64,000 nt of DNA from Rhodoferax koreense (GTDB taxonomy: Bacteria > Pseudomonadota > Gammaproteobacteria > Burkholderiales > Burkholderiaceae_C). The stretch lies in assembly GCF_001955695.1 (NCBI RefSeq), contig NZ_CP019236.1, forward strand, positions 4,030,001 to 4,094,000. The letters are read 5' to 3'. Under the pieces are notes generated by a model. The model searched no databases. It saw nothing but the letters and a program-made list of their open reading frames with translations, and had not been told where the DNA came from. Positions 6,809-13,747 of this stretch are shown piece by piece. A program made the translations under genes and the position numbers. The first letter of the stretch is position 1, and each line of letters opens with the position of its first letter.

Positions 6809-7038
6809 ACCGCGCCAACACCTATACCACCGCCCGCGTGCCCTACGCGCGCGCCATCGGCATCGACCGCACCAAGGGCGATCCGTACCAATGCCCCGAA
6901 CTCGGCAACACCTGCCACCGCCCCGGCGCGCACGTAGCGCACCAGGCGCCGAGCCGCGTGGGCGATCGACTGCACCACCGCGACGGCCGTGTCACCGACC
7001 TGGCCGGGTCCCTCCTCTACCGCAAGGAAGCCTTATGA
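6805..7038 (+). CDS. Small phage hypothetical protein
   Basis: The 77-residue protein is basic and rich in arginine and histidine. One segment (CPELGNTCHRPGAHVAHQAP) holds two cysteines and two histidines that might bind zinc. No family is recognised. It is translationally coupled by 4-base overlaps at both ends. Confidence 0.6.
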   Translation: MNRANTYTTARVPYARAIGIDRTKGDPYQCPELGNTCHRPGAHVAHQAPSRVGDRLHHRDGRVTDLAGSLLYRKEAL

Positions 7039-7589
7039 GCACTACCCCACCCCCCCTGGCGAGCCGTCTCGTTCAATTCTTCGAGCAGAACCCCGACGAG
7101 GTTCTGACGCTACCCGACATTGCCGCCAAGTTCGGCGTTCATCAAAGCAGCATTCACACGCATCTGGCAGGCGCACTTCGCACGGCCCAGCTCGTGCGCA
7201 GAAGTGATCCGGAGCACGGCTATGTCTATCAAGGGCCAGCATCGAAGGCGTTCAAGCCAAAGGATCTGATGCCTGCGCCGGCGGAACCTCCCGTTGCCGC
7301 ATCCGCTGCTGCCACCGCCGCGCCTCGACGCAAGGCGCTCAGGTGGGAAGTGCCGGACCTTGCCACGTTGCCGATCAGGGATGGCCTACCCCGGCCCAAC
7401 CGGCGGCGCGAGGTCGATTGGACGCCTCTGCTCGATCGGCTGAAGCCGAATCGCCAATGCGATCTTCCCGCAGGCGCCCACTCCTCACTGCGCAAGGCCG
7501 TCACCCAGCGCCACCAGACGACGAAGGAGCGCTACATCATCACGCGCGCCGCTGGCGCGGCCACGCTCACTCTCGGCCGCACAGCCTGA
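7035..7589 (+). CDS. HTH-domain phage protein
   Basis: This 184-residue protein has a winged helix-turn-helix near the N-terminus: LVQFFEQNPDEVLTLPDIAA, the turn KFGVHQSSIHTHL and a wing ending HGYVYQGP (about residues 8-65). A low-complexity alanine/proline linker follows. The basic C-terminal part, ending near TTKERYIITRAAG, has a beta-strand pattern. The domain suggests a DNA-binding regulator, possibly for the partition or late genes just downstream. The ATG at 7035 overlaps the previous stop. The parB gene starts 10 bases after its end, so a regulatory link to parB is possible but not shown. Confidence 0.7.
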   Translation: MSTTPPPLASRLVQFFEQNPDEVLTLPDIAAKFGVHQSSIHTHLAGALRTAQLVRRSDPEHGYVYQGPASKAFKPKDLMPAPAEPPVAASAAATAAPRRKALRWEVPDLATLPIRDGLPRPNRRREVDWTPLLDRLKPNRQCDLPAGAHSSLRKAVTQRHQTTKERYIITRAAGAATLTLGRTA

Positions 7590-7599
7590 AAGGCCCATC

Positions 7600-9705
7600 A
7601 TGTCACTCAAGGAATACGCCGCCGAGGGCGGCACAGCACTGGACGAAACACCGGAGTCATTGGACCGCTTCGCCCACATCGAACTGGGCCTGATCGTTTC
7701 GAGCCGGACCAATCCGCGCAAAAACTTCGACCAGGCGAAGCTGCAGGAGCTGGCCGACAGCATCCGCTCGCTCGGCGTAAACACGCCCATCGTGGTGCGG
7801 CCACTGCCGGCGGATCGCCTGGAAGAAACCAGCCACACCAAGGGCGCGCGCCCGGCCTACGAGATCGTCACCGGCGAGCGCCGCTTCCGCGCCAGCCAGA
7901 TGGCAGGCATCGACGACATGCCTGCGTGGGTGCGCCACCTGTCCGACGCCGAGGCCATGGAAGTGCAGCTCGTGGAGAACATGCACCGCAAGGACCTGAG
8001 TGCGCTGGAGGAGGCCGAAGGCTTCGACCACCTGATGCGTCACACCGGCCTGAATGCCGAGCAGGTCGGCGCGAAGATCGGCATGAGCAAGTCGCACGTG
8101 TACAGCCAGCTCAAGCTGCTCGACCTCGCCCAGGCGCCACGCAAGGCGCTGGCCGATGGCAAGCTCGACCCGAGCAAGGCGCTGCTCATCGCCCGCATCC
8201 CGAATGAAGGACTGCAGGAAAAGGCGCTCGCGGACGTCACACGAACCGACTATTACGGCAAGTCGATGAGCGAGAAGCAGGCCCGCGAGCACATTCACGA
8301 CAACTTCATGCTGAACCTGTCGAAAGCCAAGTTCAAGATCACCGACGCGAGCCTGGTGCCGTCGGCCGGCTCCTGCCGCGAATGTCCCAAGCGCACCGGC
8401 TACGCGCCGGATCTGTTCGCCGACGTGAAGGGTGCAGACGTCTGCACCGACCCGACGTGTTACCGCCAGAAGGAGGAAGCGCACGCCGCCTCGATCGTGC
8501 AGGAAGCCAAAGCCAAGGGACAGACTGTCATCGCCGGCAAGGCCGCGCAGGAGCTGGTGACCAGCGGCTACAACGCCAAGCTCAAGGGCTACAGGCGCCT
8601 TGACGTGGCGGATGACAGCCCGACCGGCCAGCCGCTGCGCAAGATCATCGGCGCGCAGATGAAAGCCGAGGGCATCCACCCCGTAATGATCGAGAGCCAC
8701 CTGAAAAAAGGTGACCTGGTCGCCGCGCTGCCGAACGAAGTGGTGCTGCGCCTGCTCAAGGCGGTGGAAGGCCAGGCAGAAGCCACCAAGACGGTGAGCA
8801 AGGAAGTGCGCGAGTTCACCGAGGACAAGAAGGCCAAGGCCAAAGCCAAGGCCACCGAGCAGCACGAGAAAGACTGGCGCGTCCAGCTGCTCACCCGCAC
8901 GTGGGACATGCTCAAGGACGGCAGCACGGCCGCTTTCACGCTCGAAGTGCACCGCCACCTGGTGGTGCGTGAAGTCAGCAGCCTGCGCACCGACGATGCG
9001 GACGCCCTGTGCACGCTGCTCGGCCTGGGCAAGGTCAGCACTTACAGCGCGCTGATCGACTTCGCGAAGACCACCACCAGCCCGGACCTGCTGATGCTGC
9101 TGGTCACCATGCAGCGCGATGCCGGGCCGCATGACTGCACCTATGTCGATGGCGAACGTGTCGAAAACGTAGGCTTGAACCTGGTCGCCGGCATCGTCTT
9201 CGGCCAGCGTTTCGCCACGGTGGTGAGCGACGTGAAGGCCCAGTCGTACGACAAGTTCTTCCCCAAGGTCAAGGCAGCGAAATCTGATGTACCCCTTCCG
9301 CCAGCTGCGCGGCCGCAGGAGGGACCGGGAGGCGTGAAAAAATCGAAAGCAGCTGCGCGGCCGACGCTCAAGCCGAGAATGAGCGCAGAGGAGGCAGCTT
9401 CAGGCATCGCTAACGCGATGCGGGGCATTGAAGCATCGGCACCTGCCGATGCCCAGCCAGCGGAGGCATGGGCCTTTCCGGGCACGTTCGCGCAGGACAC
9501 GCCACCCGCCGTCGATCCTGCCCTTCAGAAAGCCATCGACCTGGTCAAGGCCGAGCAAAAGGTCAACGTGCGCATGCTCAAGGCCGCATTCGGCATCGGC
9601 ACCAAGGCCGCGCTGGAGATGATGGCCGCGCTGGAGAAGGCCGGCGCCGTCAGCAAGGTGGCGGACGAATTCCCGTTCGCCAGGAAGGTGCTGGTGGCGG
9701 CATGA
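7600..9705 (+). CDS. ParB-family partition protein with C-terminal FtsK-gamma-like domain
   Basis: The 701-residue protein has a ParB/Spo0J N-terminal domain with SRTNPRKNFD (35-44), the CTP-binding motif GERRFRA (92-98) and ENMHRKDL (126-133). The DNA-binding helix-turn-helix is at about 151-171 (LNAEQVGAKIGMSKSHVYSQ). A cysteine cluster (CRECPKR, then CTDPTC) at about 255-285 may bind zinc. Residues 639-701 (ALQKAIDLVKAEQKVNVRML, then the LEMMAALEKAGAV region) resemble the winged-helix gamma domain of FtsK translocases. Chromosomal ParB proteins are about 300 residues, so this is a large phage/plasmid type. ParB proteins load on parS sites and spread as clamps. No parA is in the window. Palindrome 8432-8447 lies inside the gene. 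Its role in partition is family knowledge, and the C-terminal assignment is my own reading. Confidence 0.85.
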   Translation: MSLKEYAAEGGTALDETPESLDRFAHIELGLIVSSRTNPRKNFDQAKLQELADSIRSLGVNTPIVVRPLPADRLEETSHTKGARPAYEIVTGERRFRASQMAGIDDMPAWVRHLSDAEAMEVQLVENMHRKDLSALEEAEGFDHLMRHTGLNAEQVGAKIGMSKSHVYSQLKLLDLAQAPRKALADGKLDPSKALLIARIPNEGLQEKALADVTRTDYYGKSMSEKQAREHIHDNFMLNLSKAKFKITDASLVPSAGSCRECPKRTGYAPDLFADVKGADVCTDPTCYRQKEEAHAASIVQEAKAKGQTVIAGKAAQELVTSGYNAKLKGYRRLDVADDSPTGQPLRKIIGAQMKAEGIHPVMIESHLKKGDLVAALPNEVVLRLLKAVEGQAEATKTVSKEVREFTEDKKAKAKAKATEQHEKDWRVQLLTRTWDMLKDGSTAAFTLEVHRHLVVREVSSLRTDDADALCTLLGLGKVSTYSALIDFAKTTTSPDLLMLLVTMQRDAGPHDCTYVDGERVENVGLNLVAGIVFGQRFATVVSDVKAQSYDKFFPKVKAAKSDVPLPPAARPQEGPGGVKKSKAAARPTLKPRMSAEEAASGIANAMRGIEASAPADAQPAEAWAFPGTFAQDTPPAVDPALQKAIDLVKAEQKVNVRMLKAAFGIGTKAALEMMAALEKAGAVSKVADEFPFARKVLVAA
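8432..8447. promoter_or_regulatory. 16-bp palindrome inside parB, candidate ParB site 2
   Basis: An exact second copy of GTGCAGACGTCTGCAC, extended to an 18-bp palindrome by a flanking G and C. It encodes part of the cysteine cluster of the ParB protein. The copy at 6250-6265 is in another reading context (VQTSA against ADVCT), so shared protein sequence does not explain the match. Confidence 0.5.
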
Positions 9706-10094
9706 TGAAGGCTCTGTCTGTTCGCCAGCCCTGGGCATGGCTCATCGTCAACGGCTACAAGCCCGTGGAGAACCGCACGTGGGAGACGCTGTATCGCGGC
9801 CCGGTGCTGATGCACGCCAGCAAGACGATGACGGCCGCCGACTTCGAGGCCTGCCAGATCTTTCTGGCCAGCGATCCTCTCACTCGGCACCTGGTCGACG
9901 TGCTGCCCCAGCCGCTATATCTGCCGCGCGGAGGCATCGTCGGACGCGCCGATGTGGTGGCCTGCCAGCGCGCCCACGAATCGCCCTTCTTCGTCGGCCC
10001 ATTCGGCCACGTGCTGGCCAACGCGCGGCCGCTGCCGTTCACCCCGCTGACGGGCCGGCTCGGTTACTTCAATGCCTCGGGAGTGTGGTCATGA
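9702..10094 (+). CDS. ASCH-domain protein
   Basis: The 130-residue product begins MMKALSVRQPWAWLIVNGYK, continues with PVENRTWETLYRGPVLMHAS, and later shows GGIVGRADVVAC and GPFGHVLANARPL. This is the ASCH fold (PUA-like), used in RNA or nucleotide binding. Relatives are common in phages next to replication or partition genes. The catalytic or binding partner is unknown. The ATG overlaps the parB stop by 4 bases, and a second ATG follows at 9705. Its position directly behind parB is best explained by shared early expression. Confidence 0.8.
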   Translation: MMKALSVRQPWAWLIVNGYKPVENRTWETLYRGPVLMHASKTMTAADFEACQIFLASDPLTRHLVDVLPQPLYLPRGGIVGRADVVACQRAHESPFFVGPFGHVLANARPLPFTPLTGRLGYFNASGVWS

Positions 10095-10276
10095 CGACAA
10101 GATCCGCCTGCAGCAACTGCAGCCATAAGCTGCCCGAACACGACCCCACCTGGGCAAAGATGGGCTTCTGCCTGTGCCAGCTGCGCCCTGCCTTTGTGCA
10201 CATGGGGCCGAACCACCTTTGTGAGAAGTATCGAGCCGTTGACCCAGCCGCCCCAACTGCGGAGACGTTGACGTGA
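10091..10276 (+). CDS. Small cysteine-rich phage protein
   Basis: The product is 61 residues with cysteines arranged as CSNC near residues 7-10, CLC near 27-29 and one at about 44 (MGPNHLCEKY). This spacing suggests a small zinc- or iron-binding knuckle. The ATG overlaps the previous stop by 4 bases and its stop overlaps the next start. I recognise no named family. Confidence 0.6.
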   Translation: MTTRSACSNCSHKLPEHDPTWAKMGFCLCQLRPAFVHMGPNHLCEKYRAVDPAAPTAETLT

Positions 10277-10779
10277 ACGGCCGTCGCAAACCGCGCCAGC
10301 CGCGCTGGGCGGCGAAGACACCGACGCGCCTGGTGTCGATGCTCACTGCACAAGAGCGCATCGCCGAGGTGGCGTATGCACTTGTCGGCTTCAAGGCGTT
10401 GCGCCAGGGCGTTGCCACGGAAGTCGAATGGGCCGCCGTTGTCAGCGTCATGAACATGGCCGATGGCTTTGAGGTGGCCATTAATCGATCCGGCGCACGC
10501 GGCCACATCCAGGCCGCACAGCTGGCGCTCGACGAGATCATGCGCCGCGCCATGGAATCGGGTGAGTGGCTGGCCGTCCAGGTGCATTCGCAGGAGATCG
10601 AGGACATCCGCACCGGCATCGAGCTGTACCAGGCTCGGCTGCGTGAGTGCACCTATGCCGAGTACCGCCGCGTGCAGACGTATGCACGCGCCGAGGTAGC
10701 GAGCGGGGGCGGCGTGGTGCTGGCGATCGTCAAGCCCGCCCGCGAGCCGGCGCAACAACTACTTTTGGAGGCCCTATGA
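10273..10779 (+). CDS. Phage hypothetical protein, helical
   Basis: The 168-residue protein has a basic N-terminus (MNGRRKPRQPRWAAK) followed by mostly helical sequence (AALVSVMNMADGFEVAINRS-like core; QAAQLALDEIMRRAMESGEW; DIRTGIELYQARLRECTYAE). There are no membrane segments. Homologous small helical proteins occur beside PrtN-like genes in Burkholderiales prophages, but their function is not known to me. The third palindrome (10672-10687) lies in its codons for VQTYA. It overlaps both neighbours by 4 bases. Confidence 0.65.
   Translation: MNGRRKPRQPRWAAKTPTRLVSMLTAQERIAEVAYALVGFKALRQGVATEVEWAAVVSVMNMADGFEVAINRSGARGHIQAAQLALDEIMRRAMESGEWLAVQVHSQEIEDIRTGIELYQARLRECTYAEYRRVQTYARAEVASGGGVVLAIVKPAREPAQQLLLEAL
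10672..10687. promoter_or_regulatory. 16-bp near-palindrome, candidate ParB site 3
   Basis: GTGCAGACGTATGCAC matches the exact palindrome at 6250 and 8432 in 15 of 16 positions. It lies 2240 bp after the parB copy, which is itself 2182 bp after the first. Confidence 0.45.
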
Positions 10780-11048
10780 ATACGGCATTCCTACTGATGG
10801 CGCAATACGATGGACAGGCCGTCATCCCTGTCGACCTGGTGGTGCGCGACTACTTCCCCCACCTGGCAATCGACAAGTTCGTCCGCAAGGTCGCCATCGG
10901 GGAGATCAAGATTCCCCTGCTACGCATCGAAGCCGGGAGCCAGAAAGCTGCCAAGGGCGTGCATCTCACCGATCTCGCCCAATACATCGACGCACGGCGC
11001 CAGGCAGCGCAGAAGGAATTCGAGCAGATGAATGGGGTCAAACAATGA
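10776..11048 (+). CDS. PrtN-like pyocin activator family protein
   Basis: The 90-residue protein reads FLLMAQYDGQAVIPVDLVVR, then DYFPHLAIDKFVRKVAIGEI and AAKGVHLTDLAQYIDARR, the conserved pattern of the PrtN family. In Pseudomonas aeruginosa PrtN is the activator of pyocin genes after DNA damage. In prophages, family members sit late in the early region and probably act as small DNA-binding regulators. The gene is coupled to its neighbours by 4-base overlaps. No candidate target promoter could be identified in the window. Family membership is secure, but the activator role here is inferred. Confidence 0.85.
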   Translation: MNTAFLLMAQYDGQAVIPVDLVVRDYFPHLAIDKFVRKVAIGEIKIPLLRIEAGSQKAAKGVHLTDLAQYIDARRQAAQKEFEQMNGVKQ

Positions 11049-11416
11049 CGCGCGAAGATGCTGGTCAGGCCGACCTGGCGCTACTCGTGGACATCCATGC
11101 CGAGTTTGCATCGATCGACATCGACGATCCGAATCTAGAGTACGACCTTGGCAACCTGGTCGGTCTCTCGGCCGGAATCATGGAAATGCTGATCAGCGAC
11201 TGGGCATGCGCGACCAGTGATGAACATCGATACATCCTCTGGGAGGAAGTCAGCAATCTTCATACCCTGCTTCGTTCTGTTTCCCTGTTTATTGGCGCCT
11301 GCGAAGACGTTCGCGAACCAGACTTCAGAGTGTTGGAAATAGCCATCCGTTGCATGCCACAGGTGATAGGCCTGTGCCCCGAATACGCGGACGCTTGCCG
11401 CGCCGCGTCAATCTAA
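11045..11416 (+). CDS. Phage hypothetical protein, acidic
   Basis: The product is 123 residues, strongly acidic and predominantly helical (EFASIDIDDPNLEYDLGNLV; WEEVSNLHTLLRSVSLFIGA). It has no signal peptide or recognised domain. A strongly acidic small phage protein could be a DNA mimic or inhibitor, but there is no direct evidence for this. The ATG overlaps the PrtN-like gene's stop. A 19-bp gap follows, the first break in the overlapping part of the operon. Confidence 0.6.
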   Translation: MTREDAGQADLALLVDIHAEFASIDIDDPNLEYDLGNLVGLSAGIMEMLISDWACATSDEHRYILWEEVSNLHTLLRSVSLFIGACEDVREPDFRVLEIAIRCMPQVIGLCPEYADACRAASI

Positions 11417-11435
11417 CCCCCGCCCGACGCACATC

Positions 11436-11621
11436 ATGAAAAAACCAGCCATTCAACCGTTTCGCGGCTTCCTGGGCAACGGCGCTTACCTCATCGCAGT
11501 GCACACCAAGAAGTGCGCGCGCGAGCGCCGCAACGTTCCGGCGTCGCTTCGCATCAAAGAACTGATCGTCAACCGCCAAGACCTCTTTGTGGCCGCGTCC
11601 CTGGCCCGCCGCACATCATGA
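11436..11621 (+). CDS. Small basic phage protein
   Basis: The 61-residue product (MKKPAIQPFRGFLGNGAYLI at the start) is basic, with a lysine/arginine patch (HTKKCARERRNVP). No RBS of note precedes it. Its stop overlaps the next ATG. Both this ATG and the next are preceded by the same string CGCACATC, perhaps a small duplication. No family recognised. Confidence 0.5.
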   Translation: MKKPAIQPFRGFLGNGAYLIAVHTKKCARERRNVPASLRIKELIVNRQDLFVAASLARRTS

Positions 11622-12139
11622 ACTTTCAACCGCCCGAAGAAGACGACCCGCGCGACGACGATCAGCTCATGCAAGCCGCCGAAGGAAAATCCACCATGAT
11701 GCTCAAGCCCGAAGACGCGCCGCTGTTCAGCCTAGGCGCAGACTGGGCTGCAGCTTGTCACGCAGCCGACTGGCCCACGCCATCCGCAGAGCAGCAGGTA
11801 CGAATTGATGAAACCCGCGCCGCATTCTTGGAGGTGTGCAACTTGATTCAGGGCGCATTCAAGGACTCGCACGGCGCGGTGCTTTTGGCCGAGGCTGTGC
11901 TGAGCACACCGGGCTTCGACGGCTCAGCGACGGATGAAGCATCCCTCGATATTGAGCCAGTTGCCCAGGCTGTCTACGAGGCATCCAGCAACCTGTGGAT
12001 GACCAATGCGCCCTACGACGAGTTGCACGCTGACGACAAGGCGGAATGCCGCTCAATAGCACACGCTGCGCTGGCGGCCAAAAAACGGACCCGTGGCCAC
12101 ATGGGCTCCACGGCCGATGGCGGCATAGACGACCACTAA
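11618..12139 (+). CDS. Phage hypothetical protein, acidic and helical
   Basis: The 173-residue protein starts MNFQPPEEDDPRDDDQLMQA, which is very acidic. A mainly helical domain (WAAACHAADWPTPSAEQQVR; FLEVCNLIQGAFKDSHGAVL) follows. Neither a membrane segment nor a known domain is visible. The N-terminal acidic run and overall charge are unusual but not diagnostic. It is part of the rightward phage operon, with a 4-base overlap upstream and 24 bp downstream. Confidence 0.6.
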   Translation: MNFQPPEEDDPRDDDQLMQAAEGKSTMMLKPEDAPLFSLGADWAAACHAADWPTPSAEQQVRIDETRAAFLEVCNLIQGAFKDSHGAVLLAEAVLSTPGFDGSATDEASLDIEPVAQAVYEASSNLWMTNAPYDELHADDKAECRSIAHAALAAKKRTRGHMGSTADGGIDDH

Positions 12140-12163
12140 CCCCACCCCCTTGCCGGGTACACC

Positions 12164-12454
12164 ATGAAAACTGACACGAACAACCAAGCGCTCCGCGAAA
12201 TCGACTTGTTGCTGGGGCAACCAGGCGCGGGAACCAATGACCCACAGATCACGGTGAGTGCCGTGAAAGACCTGATCGCGGGAGCCGGCAGCGACTACCG
12301 CGCCATGTTTAATGCAGCGGTATCCAGCCTTGCGCAGATCAGCGATGCGCTCGGCATCGACCCGGAAGAGGCCGCTTGTGCGAATGGCAACTCGCTGATC
12401 CTGGAGGCCATCGCCCGCAAGAATGACGCGCTGTTGTCGGCCTTGAAGCGCTGA
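12164..12454 (+). CDS. Small phage protein
   Basis: The product is 96 residues, helical, with ALREIDLLLGQPGAGTNDPQ near the start and AVSSLAQISDALGIDPEEAA in the middle. The second segment resembles a helix-turn-helix or a four-helix packing unit, but I do not assign a family. Spacing to its neighbours is 24-25 bp, consistent with one transcript. Confidence 0.6.
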   Translation: MKTDTNNQALREIDLLLGQPGAGTNDPQITVSAVKDLIAGAGSDYRAMFNAAVSSLAQISDALGIDPEEAACANGNSLILEAIARKNDALLSALKR

Positions 12455-12479
12455 TTCCCACCCACTGCCCGAGAAGCAC

Positions 12480-12692
12480 ATGACAGTCGTCATTGAAAAA
12501 TTCATCAGTTGCGATGGCTGTGGTTACAACGCCGCAGACGTGAACCGTTCCGACTCTGCGGCCGAACAGCGGAAGCAACATCAAAAGTTCGGCGGGTGGC
12601 GTCAAGTCGGAAACAAAGACTACTGCGATCAATGTGTCGTCAGGGGCTTACACCGCCCGGACCACACACCTACAACCCCATCCTCTGTCTGA
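12480..12692 (+). CDS. Small zinc-ribbon phage protein
   Basis: The 70-residue product has two CxxC pairs, CDGC at residues 11-14 and CDQC near 50-53, separated by a basic linker (AAEQRKQHQKFGGWRQVG). This is the layout of a treble-clef or zinc-ribbon nucleic-acid-binding knuckle. It starts with ATG at 12480, and the next gene begins 5 bp after its stop. Confidence 0.6.
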   Translation: MTVVIEKFISCDGCGYNAADVNRSDSAAEQRKQHQKFGGWRQVGNKDYCDQCVVRGLHRPDHTPTTPSSV

Positions 12693-12696
12693 GCAA

Positions 12697-12939
12697 ATGG
12701 GCAAGATCATTTTCAAAGCCGGCAATCCACCGCACATCGGGTGGTGGCTAACGAAGCGCCGCAGCAGCACGTTCGACTTCTGGCGCTGGTGGGACGGCAT
12801 GCATTGGGGCGGTCCGTCTATGCCCACCGACACCGCGGAGCTTGCCGCAGAGTGGGCGAGATACCCAACCCCGGTGAAGACCATCCTCTGGTCTGATTAC
12901 TATCCGCCAGGCGCCCGTGTGGCCCGGCGCGCGCCATAA
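12697..12939 (+). CDS. Small tryptophan-rich phage protein
   Basis: The 80-residue product begins MGKIIFKAGNPPHIGWWLTK and is unusually rich in tryptophan (WW at 16-17, then FDFWRWWDGMHWGG). It looks like a compact beta-rich domain. No function is known to me. It is transcribed with the other rightward phage genes and lies 5 bp after the zinc-ribbon gene. Confidence 0.55.
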   Translation: MGKIIFKAGNPPHIGWWLTKRRSSTFDFWRWWDGMHWGGPSMPTDTAELAAEWARYPTPVKTILWSDYYPPGARVARRAP

Positions 12940-12966
12940 CCCACCCTCCTACCTGGAACCGCCGAC

Positions 12967-13368
12967 ATGACCACACCCGAAAACATCCGCGAAGGCGATC
13001 CTTACGACGATCCAGCGTTTGAAGCGCTGGCCCGCGAGCATGACGTGTGGGGCCGTGCCAGCGGTGCACAGTGCGCCGTCTTCTGGCGCGCAGGGAAAGA
13101 GGCCCAGGCCCGCGATATCGAGGCGCAACGGGCCGACGCGTTTGCTTTGCGCGCGCTGGTCGCGGCAGGGCATATCAGCCAGGCTCTGGTGGATCGTGCG
13201 CGCGCGCTACCCGGCGCGCCCATCGCCGAGGCAGACCGCATCAAAACCCGCTACGGCAAGTGGACTGCCCATCACGGCATCCACAGCAACCGATTCCCGG
13301 CTTGGGATGAGATGTCTGAGGCTGATCGTGCCGACTGGCTGCGCCGGCACCCCGAGGCAGGAGGATAG
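12967..13368 (+). CDS. Phage hypothetical protein, last gene of the operon
   Basis: The 133-residue protein is acidic and helical (EGDPYDDPAFEALAREHDVW; AFALRALVAAGHISQALVDR; FPAWDEMSEADRADWLRRHP). No domain is recognised. It is the last gene before a 379-bp gene-free, highly folded stretch and marks the right-hand end of the recognisable phage operon. Confidence 0.6.
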   Translation: MTTPENIREGDPYDDPAFEALAREHDVWGRASGAQCAVFWRAGKEAQARDIEAQRADAFALRALVAAGHISQALVDRARALPGAPIAEADRIKTRYGKWTAHHGIHSNRFPAWDEMSEADRADWLRRHPEAGG

Positions 13369-13747
13369 GATAATCGACAGGCCTGGCCAAGTGCCAGGGC
13401 CATCAAGTTAGATCGCTACAGGGTTCGACTCCCATCAATGACCATAAGCCGGTGAAAGCGGGCGGCTGGTAGCGAGGGTTCTAGCGGTCTAACTTGATGG
13501 TGAAGGCGAAAGCCTGACGGAGTTCTTGCCCCAGCAGTGCGAAAGCCCTGGGACCGCTGCGGCTGCGAAGCCTGGCAGAGCGGCAAGCACCATCAACCCA
13601 TCCTCGGTGCGCCAATGGCGCCAATCGTTCGCCAAAGTTTGCGCCAAACGGCGCTTGAGACATCAACAAAATCAACGGCTTATAAAGCTTTCCTTGGATA
13701 TGGCAAGTCTTAGAAACAAGCTTTATCCAAGCCGCTGCCGGTGAGGC
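13369..13747. ncRNA. Structured gene-free region, possible phage RNA or att region
   Basis: No open frame here looks like a gene. The region is full of symmetry. An 18-base stem has arms 13400-13417 and 13483-13500, one pair being U-G if transcribed. A perfect AGGC-GAAA-GCCT tetraloop hairpin is at 13504-13515, and CCCAG/CTGGG arms are at 13530-13534/13548-13552. CGCCAA occurs four times in direct orientation, at 13610, 13619, 13630 and 13642. An inverted repeat ATAAAGCTT/AAGCTTTAT lies at 13682-13690/13718-13726. GAAA tetraloops and a wobble-tolerant stem favour an RNA. Direct repeats at a phage edge could instead be integrase arm sites. The assignment is tentative. Confidence 0.35.

Noticed and set aside
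13418..13443. tRNA-like T arm (GGGTTCGACTCCC) in the structured region
   Set aside because: Only three base pairs fit the T stem. No acceptor stem, D arm or anticodon arm of the right spacing can be formed. It is not a tRNA and I cannot call it a tRNA fragment with confidence.
500..13681. 18-bp direct repeat CAACAAAATCAAC-(A/G)-GCTT at 500-517 and 13664-13681, possibly att sites
   Set aside because: One mismatch in 18 bases is expected about once by chance in a 64-kb window. Nothing else marks the two places as an att pair.
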